Below, one piece after another: positions 22,007-33,002 of a stretch of 64,000 bases of DNA. The notes under the pieces are model-generated. The model had not been told where the DNA came from, ran no database searches, and saw nothing but the letters and a program-made list of their open reading frames with translations. Position 1 is the stretch's first letter; each line of letters begins with the position of its first letter. This stretch comes from Halichondria panicea. Lineage: Eukaryota; Porifera; Demospongiae; Suberitida; Halichondriidae. A program made the translations under genes and the position numbers. The stretch covers positions 124,001-188,000 of the forward strand of contig NC_087382.1 of NCBI RefSeq assembly GCF_963675165.1. The letters run 5' to 3'.

Positions 22007-22735
22007 TACAGTGCATCCAGTCTAAAGAGTAGAATACCAAAAATGTGTGAGTAGTTGTACTTAAATGTAAATATCTTATGATTGGAACATTTTTAAGAAA
22101 ATCTGCTGATACCATTGTGTAGGCGAATGAATAAGCTACAACATATCCAAAATTGTTTCCATGACAACATAAGGTGGTGGGTTTGTGGTGATTAATAAAA
22201 CAGTACCCAATTGTTATAGTGGGTAATCGGTTAGGGAGAGAAAAGGCCAACGGTTTCCGGCTAAGGTTTGGAACTTTGTCACAACATCTATAGATAGTTT
22301 GGCTATCTTATGAAAGATTTGATGTTACTTAAATATCTACACATCCTCCGCAGTGCTCAAAATTGCTAGTTTTTAGTGCCGTTTCGGTTAGGGAGAGATT
22401 TGAAGAAAATCTCATGGCTAAGGTCTAAAAATTACATGGAGTAAGCTTGAATAAATTGTCTAACTTTTGATAAGAAAAATTTTTCCGAAAATACTTTAGT
22501 TGCAGAGATAATTGATGTTACGTACCTTTTTTTACGATCACCCCCATTATCTCCTAAAATTATTTCCCACTACAACAACTTCTGGGGAAATATTTTTGAA
22601 TCATGTTGTAGCTTATTCTTTTACCTATACAATGGTATCAGCAGAATTTCTTAGAAATGTTCCAATCTTGAGATACATCTAAGTACAACTACTCACCAAT
22701 TTTTGTATTCTACTCTCTAGACTGGATGCACTGTA
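22007..22735. mobile_element. foldback element with ~130-bp inverted arms
   Basis: Arms of roughly 130 bp (22007-22147 and 22605-22735) are reverse complements. They start TACAGTGCATCCAGTCT and end AGACTGGATGCACTGTA. The loop of about 460 bp has no gene. It sits in the 3' non-coding part of E5, so it is younger than E5. Confidence 0.75.
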
Positions 22736-23079
22736 TCTGTGAGAGACCTGTTTAATACAAATGTTATATAGATCTAGTTTAAATGTATAACGTATTGATT
22801 ATAATTACAGCTGTTCCTTACTGTAAACTGGTTCAGTCTAGCTACGCTATCAGTTAGTACCTATAGTACTTATAGTTATACTACATTGTACACTCTGTTC
22901 ACATTTTCACATGTCTCACGGTCGTCACTGTAAAGCAAAACTTATAATACAACAACATCCATCAAAATAACTTATATTAAATAGATCTACAGTGCATGAA
23001 AACAAACAAAACAACAGTGCAAATTAACAGTGTATAAACAAAAACAGCTAGTGGAAGATAACGAAATGCTAAAAAAATT
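22736..23079. other. E5 non-coding tail
   Basis: Belongs to the 3' side of E5 downstream of the PHD stop. No gene is seen. Confidence 0.4.
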
Positions 23080-23767
23080 CTATCTAGATCTACAAGTAGG
23101 ACAAAACCAATCTCCAAGTGGAGATAATTTAATACGAACACATTTATAATGATACCACACATTACACGTATCGCACTGGACCATTTCATCATAACAGTCA
23201 GGGCGGAGACAAGGGCAGTATATCGTAATTACTATACTGGAAAATCTTTCTAGTCTCTTGCGGCTACTAACATCTTTTGACTTTGGAAATCTTCTGAGTT
23301 TCTCATTTTCAAAGCAACGCACAAGATGTGGCCTCATTTTGTCTTCATTTAGGGTGATGGTATCCAGATTGTCTCCTTGCAATGCGTGGTATGCAGCGGC
23401 AATTGCAAACAAACCACAGTTGTTACTGCCACTGCTCTGCTGTTGAATGGAGGCCACAGACAGTAACAGCCCATTGTGCGCTATTAAAGGCTTATACATC
23501 TGTGCGATTTGCAGCTCAGCACTTGGCTCCAGGTCTTTCCCATATTGGAAGCAGCTATCAAAGAGGAAAAGTTCCCCCTTGATGAGTGCTGTCGCAATCC
23601 AGTGATGCCTCTCTGTTACAAAGAATATCTGCACGGCTGTATAGGATATAATTAGAATTATTATGTACATGTATATACCAATACTATAATAATACTTTAA
23701 GTAGAAATTATACCTGTGGCTTCACTACTAGTGACTGCAGGAAAGGACATCTTCTGAACCAGAAGAG

Positions 23768-23918
23768 TACACAGTAAAAACAGATATGTTATAATAGCAT
23801 AAAACATCTCAAATAAAATGCATCATTTGAAATTTAATAGAAATGACATAAATTTCTGTCATTTTAACACTAAAATACGATGATGCATCCCATATAACAT
23901 ATGTGTTTTTGCTGTGTA
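23768..23918. mobile_element. 151-bp MITE, TACACAGYAAAAAC family
   Basis: Ends are TACACAGTAAAAAC and GTTTTTGCTGTGTA. The core holds the hairpin AAATGACATAAATTTCTGTCATTTT. A second copy in reverse orientation lies at 34642-34780. It is placed at the end of a protease exon of E5. Confidence 0.75.
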
Positions 23919-24253
23919 GAGTAGCAGCCTTTAATATTTGGAAATTGCATTCTCATTAGTTTGTGGGCAGCATACATATGACGGTCAGAAAGCATCCCGC
24001 TCTCAGCAAGAACTACATCCTTGTCTCCCGTCCTCAGGTCCAAATCCTTCACCCATGCAGTAGCTTGAATTCTGTCGAATGTGCACACAATAATTATAAT
24101 GAACGGTATAGTGTGCACATATTAATAATAATTGTAATTAACGATAGCTCCTGTTAACAAGTATATATAACTATATACCTTTCTTGTTACAGACTGAGTA
24201 GTCCTTTGCTTCTTCAAAGGTGGCTCCATAGAGGATGCAGTCTTAACGTGAGA

Positions 24254-24425
24254 GAAGGGGGCGTCTCGCTTGCGAGAGGAGTGAGCATCTGGCTTGTGAG
24301 AGGAGGGGACGTCTGGCTTGTGAGAGGAGGGAGCGGCTGGCTTGTGAGAGGAGGGGACGTCTGGCTTGTGAGAGGAGGGAGCGTCTGGCTTGTGAGAGGA
24401 GGGGGCGTCTGGCTTGTGAGAATAG
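24254..24425. repeat. 24-bp minisatellite, about 7 units
   Basis: Units of the form GCTTGTGAGAGGAGGGGGCG with T/C-rich variation. On the minus strand it reads as an in-frame repeat of SQTSPPLT and sits where E4 has its QPPKKDD repeat linker. Linker length variation by tandem repeat is thus common to both families, although the sequences differ. Confidence 0.8.
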
Positions 24426-26424
24426 GGAAAATCACAATTTTTTCCCCACAGCTTCTAAAAATGGAGTGCATAATTATAAAGAAACATTAAATTAATATCG
24501 TAAAGAGAAATGTAATGTAATTATAATTAGCTTCAAAATCTAGAGACACATGCATTATACCTTGCTTGGGTCTTTCACAGGAGTACTCGTCAAAGAAGGG
24601 TTTAACTGATCGAGAGATTCATCGTGATGGTTGTCTGATAATTCGGAAGGATCCGAGAGAGAACTATGTTGATCCAAGAGAGGTTTTTCGGAGTCTGGGC
24701 CATGGTAATGCTTTAACCGCTGTTGGTTAACAGCCTTTTTTAGGGTCTTTCCAGTCTTAGGGTTGGCAATCTTAAAGACTCCCTTGTCCAAGCACTCCAC
24801 CACCCTTGTCTCCCTTCTTACATTCCCTGGCTGAATTCCTCAGCCAGACCAAACTCCCAGTCTTAAACACCTATATAATTAGAAAAATGACATGGCTATG
24901 ACATTAAACGAGTAATGAAAATAGCCATAGTACGCTCATACAATGATATAGCCTGCTCACCCTCTTGTCTGCATGCTTCCGATCATAGTACATCTTGTCC
25001 TTTTCTTGGGCATTGTCAATGTTCTTCTTGGCTTTGCTGTGGATATCATCCTTTAACTTTGTAACAGCTCGAGCGTGGGTCATAATGGCACTAATATCCC
25101 AGCTCTGCTCAAGTTCACCCTCGCTGCCTAACTCCAGTTGAATAGGGAGTACAGGTTTCCTGCATGTGGAACGTTATAATAATTATGCATGCATGCCAGA
25201 TTATCATGTAATTATTATAATAATTATATGAACAACTCACCGACAGAACATCAACTCGAAAGGTGAATACTTCGTTGCCTTTTGCTTACTCGTCCTATAA
25301 GCAAAGAGAATAGCGGGCAAGTGGTAGTCCCAGTCGGTCTGTGAGTCATTCACATTGTTTGAAGTGTTTGATTGAAACGTTCAGTTCGCCCGTTGGTTTG
25401 TGGGTGGTATAAGCTGAAGTGACCCTGTGCTCTGTTCCAGTGAATCGAAAAAGCTCTGTGTTGACCTGATTAACAAACTCACGGCCTTGGTCCGATATCA
25501 ACACCTCACAAAACCCAAACCTGCGTGCAGGTATAACCATCGTCATTAAATACGTGTTATTATAATTATGTGTAGAGATGCATGTGATTACAATTTCGCA
25601 CACATGCATAGCTTACCGACAAAACAAGTTGTACAGGAACATTAATTGCCACTCCAAATGCAGTTTTGTCAGGGAGTGGGGCTGCTTCAGCCCATTTGCT
25701 AAAATAATCGACCAATGTTACCACATATTTGCTGCCATTGGGTGTAATCGGCAAAGGTCCTATCAAGTCTATGCCAACCTATAAAGTGAATTACATAATT
25801 ATAATTAATATATGATTGTGCTCAAAACAAATCTGTCATTATAATTATTATGCAATGCCATTATAGTATATATATACCTGATGCCAGATTTTGGGTTGTA
25901 CAGATATCGGATGGAGTTTGGCATTTGTCTTTACAAATGCTGGGTTCATTCTCTGGCACTGGCTGCAGTTCTTTACATACTCTCGGATATCCTCCACCAT
26001 CAACTTCCAGTAGAATCTAGAACATATCTTGTCTATAGTTCTATCTCTTCCAAAGTGGCCACCAGCTGTTCCTGCATGCATGCATCCATTGGTATAATAT
26101 AGATTACAACATTTATAGGTCTACATTCCAGCTGTCACTTGCTGTCTACTACAGGATGAACACTTGCTTCATTGCTACCTTGCTACTACTAACCTTGCTC
26201 TTCATCCTGCATGGCTCTTCATTCTCTACTATGTCTATGAGGAGTGCATGAATGTACTCTTGCTACTGATGGCAACAGGTCAACATTGGCGGGAACAAAC
26301 ATGCGCATAGGGGAGTCATTTACTCCTGGGGGAGTCACCCATACCTTAGGCCGGGGAGTCGTTCATTCCTCTGACACCGGGGGCCCCAAAATATGGGGGG
26401 GGGCCCATATCGCTTCTACACCGG

Positions 26425-26941
26425 TAAAGTAGAAGACGATAAATGTTGAGTTGACATTGACAATTGTCAGCTTATAGAGCTTACTCCTTTGCCTTCTTAA
26501 CTATAGCTACCACTGGAAGCGCTCATATCGAGACTATTACTATAGATCTACTGGAACATGTTAACTACCAAGAGAATGTTGCATGGACCCTAGCTAGATC
26601 TAGCTAGGAGACCAACGATGTCATCAGCTGTTGTCAAGTTTTGGAAAGAGATTTGTAGGCAAGTTGATTGATAAAAGACACGCAGGGACAGCCGAAGCAC
26701 TGCTGTACACAGCTCTCCAACTTCTATACTGCATGCAAAAGCTAGCCCCTCACACCGACAGTTACAGTATAGGTATATGTATGATTAAAGGCGATTAGGT
26801 TTGCTATACCAGCTAGGGTGATGGAGTGGGATAGAAGGAAGCATTTAACATAGGATTGCCTACTGTAGTCTGTGTATGTGAAAACAGTATTATTTTTCAG
26901 TTTCATAAGTTTTACAATCAAATACTGAGACTATTGAAAAT
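26425..26941. other. spacer upstream of lipase cluster
   Basis: No gene seen. The segment near 26460 (GACATTGACAATTGTCAGC) resembles spacer sequence repeated at 30015, 33160 and 51850, so it marks the left edge of the duplicated lipase spacer. Confidence 0.5.
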
Positions 26942-27699
26942 ATGAGGCAGCTGCTAATGTTGGTGGTGTGTGTTGCTGTGGTGATACTATTGAGCAATGT
27001 GAGGGTACCCCATCACCCATTCAGTAAGTAAATTAAAGTTACTTCATAGTTTGTAGTTTAACTCAGTCTCTTATTCTGCAATCTATACTATAACTGTACA
27101 TGTCAAATCAGTGTTAAACGTGGATGTATATTCCCGTACAGTTCCCGGGATAATGGGCCCTCAGCTTGAAGTGAAGGACAACAAGCCAAGATCTGTATGC
27201 TAAACTCACCACAAGCTATGGATTGATCCTGTTCAGATTCTTCTCTAAACTCACTGCGCAAAAAAAAAATTACCGTAAGGATAATTATAATTATTAAAGT
27301 AGTCTATAACTATATCCACATTGATTGCACTGAGATGAAAACTTCATGGATAAAATTTAATGAAGACCGACAACTATTACACTCTCATAAGCTCATGTTC
27401 CGGGATTCGGCGATACTAATGGTTGAATACATGGCTACAGGTTTGGTAAATTTGGCGCCTTATTTACACGATGCGAAATACTTTGTAAATCGAGGCTATA
27501 AAAGAGGAAAAAAAGTGCATCCTAAAGAATGTGTACAGAAACATTTAATTGACAGTACAATATCTTCAGAATCTATGTTGTGTGTACTAACAAGTTTGCT
27601 CCATAAAGTTACAACGTGTGCATTGGAAGAATGGGTATACTGGCACATTGATTGATGTTCGAAGTCTAATATTGGAGAGACCATTATAACTTAACGGCT

Positions 27700-28480
27700 A
27701 TTGTGCAACCTCTCTTCTTTCAACTGGTGGATTGGGAAAGTCTATCATGTCATGTAACATTTTGTACAGTGACACATTCTTGCAATTAATCTTCTTGTCT
27801 CTAGAGTATAAGACCAGATGCTGACAGTATATAGTTCTTCCTTCTCCTACTATCTCAGACACATGCACACTCTCATGGCAAATCTCTGTACTTTTTCTAG
27901 ATTTTCTATATAGTGAGTACTCCATACTTCTGAAGCATATTTCATATGTGGCCTCACAAAGCTCTTATATATTGTGTTGGGTGCATGCATTGGTTTTGAG
28001 AACCCCCGATAACAGTTTTCTTGTTTTGTTACAAATGGCAGTTACTGTAATAATTATGTGGGTGCCAGGTGAGATCATCTGTCATTCAGATAATGTGAGT
28101 CCCATGCAGATACTTGTAATTTGGAACCTGTTGCAGTAAGGTTCGTTCCATTTAATGGAGGCAACAATATAATAATATGAGCGTGAGGTATTTTTGGAGA
28201 CGAACATATAAACTTGCATTTTGTCACATTAAATTGAAGTAGCCTGGAATTCATGAAGGTTGAAACAGCATTTACATCGTCATGTAGACTTGATGACTCT
28301 ATACAGGGCCATATCATCGGCAAACATGTTGAGTCCTGTGAAATAACTTCTGTTACTTACATAGTTAATATAAGAGATGAATAGTAGCCTGGGGGCCTAA
28401 GACCGAGCCCTGAGGAACTCCAGAAAACTCGTAGACTAGTTGAAGTGCATCCGTCTATTTCAATTAACAAATCCTTTATG
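27700..28480 (-). pseudogene. fragment of a LINE-type reverse transcriptase
   Basis: On the minus strand the pieces read, in order, GVPQGSVLGP, then a broken FADDMALYR, then LLQFNVTKCKFICSSPK, and later SFVRPHMKYASEVWS and NLEKVQRFAMRVC. These are hallmarks of the RT palm and C-terminal region of jockey/CR1-type non-LTR elements. Several frame breaks and stops show that it is dead. It lies inside intron 3 of lipase pseudogene P1. Confidence 0.75.
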
Positions 28481-28582
28481 ACTAGAGATTGGCTGCAGGT
28501 AATTTTAACAATAGCTTTGACTACATGCAATAATTATTTAAATTAAGTCAACTAGATCTAGCTCATTTTCAATATTGGATAT

Positions 28583-28792
28583 TACCGTATAGCGGGTAAT
28601 TTTCGGGGGACAAAATATTCGTGGTTCAGCAATATTGAGACATTTCGTGGGTAATATTTTCGTGGTTGGAGCTTGCACTGCAGGTAAAGGTAGGCAAGGT
28701 CGCTTCATTCGTGGGTAAAATATTCGTGGTCAGACCTCCAACCACGAAAACCACGAATATTTTGCTCCACGAAAATTACACGCTATACGGTA
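28583..28792. mobile_element. MITE, TACCGTATAGCGGGTA family (copy 2)
   Basis: The 210-bp element has near-perfect ends TACCGTATAGCGGGTAATTT and AAATTACACGCTATACGGTA. Internal repeats of ATTCGTGGT and ACCACGAA make a second hairpin level. It lies just upstream of the last exon of P1. Confidence 0.8.
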
Positions 28793-29645
28793 TACATCTC
28801 ACACTTTTCAGACGAACTTGAGAAGAAAAGATACTTTCATCGTCTCAAGTCGATGATTGAAAGACATGTACAAAACCAACGGCAATAAGGTGACCCTGGT
28901 CGTACACAGTATATAGGTGGTCTCGTTTCCCTGCACTTTCTGACTGGCTTCAGTGGGATTGACCAAGCGTGGAAGGACAAGTACCAAGTACATCCATGCG
29001 TATACGTTACACTGTCAGCTGCTTGGTCCGGAGGTGCTAGTGCATTGCAAACAGTTATATCTGGGATACACAATACACATGGTTTCTTACTATTTGCAAA
29101 TGATTATAATTATTAGTGACTTCGTTGTTCCAATTGTTCGTACACTAGAAAGTGTCCCTTGGCTCTTTCCGAAAACTTCTGTTTTTGGAAATGAAGTATT
29201 CGTTTCGACACCATCTAAGAATTATGCGGCTAGTGACTATGAAAATCTCTTTGGAAACATTGGCTACACAAATGGCTACCTATTCTTTCAAGGAGTGCAA
29301 GCACTTGTCACTGATTTTCCAGCTCCGAATGTATCAACGTACTGTTACTATGGCGTTGGTGTAAACACTCCGGAAAAGCTCTTGTACGAAAAAGATTTTC
29401 AATCTGGTGTGAACACAATTGGTTTGACTCCCACTACTATTTTTAGTGATGGAGATGGTACGGTGAACATCGAGAGCTCAAGGGTATGTCACGGGTGGTC
29501 AAGCATGAAACCACAATATAATTTCTTCCAAAAAGCATACAATGAGGTTGATCATTTAAATATTATCAAGGATGAGCACGTTGAATGACATCGCTGGAGT
29601 ACCTTGAAAAAGGAAAAGCTTTTGGGAGAGACTTTTTGGATAATA

Positions 29646-30682
29646 GATTTGTGGAATTCAAATTAGTTATACATGTACGTACCTAGTTTGTTAACATTAG
29701 AAGTTTAGAACTTAACCCGAAACGATCAACACGGATGCAAAATTATGCGAATTGTTTATGGCATCAAGCAAAAAGCATGCTTTTATTTAGTGATTAGTTG
29801 TGATATTTTTTCCTGATGTATATTTTCTCTGTAAACTGTAAAAATATCGTACACTAGAAAGTGTACATTTATAGGTTAGAAGCTATTACTATAAGTATTT
29901 TGCTTGATTTGGTACCACACACTGTTACAAGTGAAGTGCAAGCTAGTGTGCTTCTTGTTATCATCATTTGTCAGCTTTTAGATGGTAAAATAGAAGAACA
30001 ATACTGCTGAGTTGACATACAATTGTTAGCCTTGAGGCTTATTCCCTTTTGCCTTATTAACTAGATCGCCATATCAAAACGCTCGCTCGGTATCATACGC
30101 ACAAAAATACTCAAGCACATCATCAAGAGATCTATAACTGGAAGAGCTCATATCATTATCGGGACTTACCAACCACTGGATCATGTTAACTACCAAAAGA
30201 AGCATGTTGTACTAATATAACAGTTACTATGCTTTAACAAAACACGTAAGTTATTTTCCATATAGCATGCTCAGATCAAAAACTCTCTATAGGCAAAACA
30301 AACACCTTTTGCTAATGAGGGAAAAATTGCAATAGAGAGGGAAAGTGTGATAGAGGGACTATTATTCAACCGTTTACCTGCTGTAGTGAATGATTCTCAC
30401 TATAAAATATCAATGTTGCTACCTCGCCGGATTCACATGCAGATTTCTGCAACCATGCAGCTGTCACCCACTGACTGTGTCAATTTTGGCCCCCTTCTCC
30501 CCATTGGACTAATTAACCACATGCGGATATTCTACAACAAATATTCTACTCGTAGACCGATGTATATATAGTCTATCCTGGTTTGTCAGCATAAATTATA
30601 TACGAATTGTAAAGCAAACAAGAGTAATTGTCAGCTATACTGTTAATTGTCCTCCATCACTACAAGTGTGCATTTTAAATTA
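29646..30682. repeat. segmental duplication unit A (lipase spacer)
   Basis: About 1 kb downstream of P1 that matches unit B (33003-34046) and the sequence downstream of P8 (about 51482-52375). Common landmarks are CTATTACTATAAGTATTTTG, ATCAAAACGCTCGCTCGGTA and TGCAGCTGTCACCCACTGAC. No gene is seen in it. It contains an empty target site (GCTCAGATC at 30269-30277) for the palindromic insert of unit B. Confidence 0.8.
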
Positions 30683-32296
30683 CTAATAGTTGCCAACCCT
30701 AGCAGCAATAGCAATGATGATAACAAGAGATGTACTCACAGTAGTGATCGGGAGAGAACCACCTGTAACGTCAGCTGAAACTCCAACAATGCCCGAAATT
30801 TTCGAAAGAACAGCACTATTCTCTATCATACCTACATGAGACACACCGTTGAATGTCATTGTATTGAATGGACTCGGCATGGTCCTCCATTTCAAGCAAA
30901 TCTCCGAGCTTTATAAATTAACAGTACCATCGCCATCTCCAAAGGTGTTTGTAGGAATGCCAGGAGTATCACGGAGACAAAATTGTTTGCATATGTCATT
31001 GTCTCCACTGTTCTACGACCAACTCCATAAAAGCAGTAGGTGGGAACATTTGGAGCAGGAAAATTTGAAAGAATTCCTTTAAGCATTTGAAATCCACTAG
31101 TGTAGCCAATATCAGTAAACAGCTCTTCATAATCCTGAGCACTGTACTTTCGAGCAGGCGTGGAAACCAGTGTCATATTCCCCCAGATTGATTCCCTAGG
31201 TAACATCCAGATGCTTGCCTCCATAGAGCGTATGATTGGTAAGAAGAATCGGTCGAAATAACGACAGAAAAAACATGTACTACCAAAAGGAGATTCCCCT
31301 GAAATTATTGCTTATAGGTCTACATTTCTCCTGACCAAGCACCAGAAAGAGTTACCCAGGATTTTATATAAGTATCTTTCCATTGCTGAGTAACACGTGC
31401 AAATTGTGTTAGAAAGTACAACGACACAGGACCACCCATGCTGTGAGCAACTAGTGTGACTCTGCTGTTTCCATTTTGCACGTAATATCCTGCACAAGCT
31501 TCATTAACTTCCTGTAGTAGCCATTTCTCTCTAAGTTATCTGTAGAAAAATAAGTAAAAGCCTTATAATTATTTGGAAAGAGATTGAGGCATGTTTCAGC
31601 TAAAACTCGACTCATGATCACCAGCTGCAAGTCTCCAGTCATACGGAGCAGCATGAATGCTCATTCCCTCGACGTAGCCCCTTTTAAGAAAGTACTGCAC
31701 AAAGTCGTTCATGTAGGGTATACTAATAATGTCATTTGTGTTTATCCATTGTACTGTTTTCGTTTCCCCAAACCCAGGCACACTTACTGTAACCCCCTCA
31801 ACGCTTCTATACGAGTTTCTTGGTGCTTCGAACGTCAACCTATAATTAGCGTATGCCATGCAATTATGACTGGGTAAGCAGAGATCATTCCCACAAACAA
31901 TTACTTCTTACATGAACAGCTACAGACATCACTTACTTGAGCTCCCTTGAAAAGCAAGGTAATCGTAGAGGATCGACCCACAAACCCACTGTTTCATCCA
32001 AGGTATTGCACAGTGACACAATATCTGTATCTCTCACATCTAACTGGGAGCCTGTCAGACAAGGAACTGTCAAGAAGAAACAGTAGCTGTTAAACATCAT
32101 GCATGCATGCATGCCATCATTATTACTACAAACTTTTTGACTGTATGCGGTGCATGCTTGCATGGTGTATACACAGGTCTGCTATTAACTTACTGATGAG
32201 AATTGGTGATAAAGATGCTTGTGAACAAGCAGGTTGAATGCCAATGAGGCCTGCTAGAACAAGCGCTAGCACTACGGGTTGAAGGATGCTCCTCAT
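30683..32296 (-). pseudogene. divergent LCAT-like lipase pseudogene P2 with hydrophobic C-tail
   Basis: Exon 1 (32296-32194) gives a signal peptide MRSILQPVVLALVLAGLIG. Exon 2 (32066-31937) gives LTGSQLDVRDTD and GLWVDPLRLP. Exon 3 (31839-31622) gives VSVPGFGETKTVQW and APYDWRLAAG. Exon 4 has a one-base loss near 31480 just before VTLVAHSMGG. Later segments carry VPTYCFYGVGRRTVE, a frame break near 30980, GDGDGTVNL followed by a stop, then GVSHVGMIENS. Serine, aspartate and histidine of the triad are all recognisable. Unlike the plus-strand copies, the protein ends in SLPITTVSTSLVIIIAIAAR, a hydrophobic tail that fits a GPI signal or membrane anchor. At least three frame defects make it a pseudogene unless assembly errors are involved. 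Confidence 0.75.
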
Positions 32297-33002
32297 AATG
32301 AAACTATTCAGTATAGTCTACCAGCATACACTATAATTATACAGACTAACTGCTTCTTTGCCGTTCACTGCTTTATATATCCTAGATCTGCCACTGATTA
32401 TTTATAGTCTGTTACCTAATCCACTATGCACCGGATCCTTTAGAACGTGGCACATCTTTGCAAGATTCTACAGGGTTTGGTTTTTAATCTACTTCTCTCT
32501 TGAGGCTGCATGGAGATAAGGTTGTTCAAATAATCAGAAGCGATACATACTCTAGATTGGCAACATTATTTTGGTTATTTGACAGTATTCTTTAGATCGC
32601 TCTTTGACAAGCAACCAACTGCACCGTGGCAAAACACAATATCACTGCAGCGACTTGTTTCATTCATTGAAGAATTTATTACTTGATAGTCTTATACACA
32701 CGCTAGCTCAGTGACATTATACATACGATAGAAAGTACCCCCTAACCTCCCTATAAGGCTATAACCTTATCTATAGGTAAGTCCCTCAGTGTACTGTGCA
32801 TAACCCACTGACTAGTATAATTTATATATGTACAAGATGCTGAGCGCAAAAACATTTCCTTTCTGAGCTTTCTCTTACAGGAAAGCCACACATGTATCCA
32901 TGATCGGACCTTAGTCCTACAATGGAACATTGCTAAATAAAATCAGGTAAGTCCCTCAATTATAGTTCATGTGTGTGAGATCAATGTCAGGAAAAGGAGA
33001 AA
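32297..33002. repeat. spacer repeated at 52975-53645
   Basis: Upstream region of P2. From about 32380 it is closely matched at 52984-53645 (CTAGATCTGCCACTGATTAT, CATGTATCCATGATCGGACC). No coding frame is supported. It may hold the P2 promoter. Confidence 0.7.

Larger units (their letters stand above)
23080..26081 (-). pseudogene. E5 Ginger protein: integrase, Ulp1 protease, PHD, decayed
   Basis: In transcription order: zinc domain (GGHFGRDRTIDKI, then CSQCQRMNPA); integrase D in IGPLPITPNGSKYVVTLVDY, D in VLISDQGREF; then a frame break at the HPQTNG block near 25405, so the catalytic-Glu region TERFNQTL is out of frame. Next come NDSQTDWDYHLPAILFAYRT, a coiled-coil exon (KKNIDNAQEKDKMYYDRKH), and VFKTGSLVWLRNSARECK, which loses frame near 24800 before VVECLDKGVFKIANP. 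A proline-rich minisatellite linker follows, then protease exons (AWVKDLDLRTGDKDVVL, RHHWIATALIKGELFLFDS, NNCGLFAIAAAYHALQ) and a PHD finger (CPCLRPDCYDEMVQCDTC) ending at 23080. A MITE interrupts the region after FPNIKGC. The copy is inactive. Confidence 0.75.
21726..26376 (-). mobile_element. Ginger-like element E5, second family, 4.65 kb
   Basis: Ends are TGTCATAGGAATGAATGACT (21726) and GTCGTTCATTCCTCTGACA (26376), sharing only the outermost TGTCA bases with E3 and E4. GACTCC-type repeats follow both ends (GGAATGAATGACTCCCC, ATGACTCCCGGTCACTC). The flanks are CCGT (21722-21725) and CCGG (26377-26380). It encodes the same module set as E4 with clearly diverged sequence, so it is a separate lineage. 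Two further insertions lie within it: a 729-bp foldback at 22007-22735 and a MITE at 23768-23918. Confidence 0.8.
15506..26420. mobile_element. Ginger-like element E2, non-autonomous host of nested insertions
   Basis: The left end TGTGTAGAAGTGATATGGGG (15506) pairs with the right end CGCTTCTACA (26420), and both flanks are CCGG (15502-15505 and 26421-26424). Inside, the left arm reads GCCCCCGGGCCCTAAAACGC. The matching right arm is split: its inner part ends TTTTAGGCCCGG at 16640 and its outer part resumes CCGGGGGCCCC at 26377. E3, E4 and E5 lie between, in the CCGG of that arm. Without the inserts E2 would be about 1.17 kb. Its own interior (15650-16540) has no convincing gene. Confidence 0.8.
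26942..29645 (+). pseudogene. LCAT/PLA2G15-like lipase pseudogene P1
   Basis: Matches intact P8 (49625-51481) exon for exon. The signal-peptide exon (26942) reads MRQLLMLVVCVAVVILL and then shifts frame. Exon 2 (from 27141, VPGIMGPQLEVKDN) has stops. Exon 3 (about 27333-27510) keeps FVNRGYKRGK. Exon 4 (28811 on) has a frameshift after RLKSMIE and a stop right after the catalytic-serine codons (VVHSI). From 28966 it is open and almost identical to P8, including FSDGDGTVNIESS and EVDHLNII, but ends early at EHVE. Intron 3 contains a LINE fragment and a MITE. The high identity to P8 at the 3' end means a recent duplication. Confidence 0.85.

Noticed and set aside
24254..24425. CRISPR array
   Set aside because: The repeats are adjacent 24-bp units without unique spacers, in a eukaryotic context.
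24214..24490. A plus-strand repeat protein (VRGGDVWL units) opposite the E5 linker
   Set aside because: The minisatellite is open in both strands by composition; the minus-strand reading agrees with the direction and position of the E5 linker.
30347..30571. ORF MLPRRIHMQISATMQLSPTD repeated at 30.4 and 33.6 kb
   Set aside because: It recurs only because the spacer is duplicated; the third copy near 52.26 kb has an altered frame and no constraint is visible.
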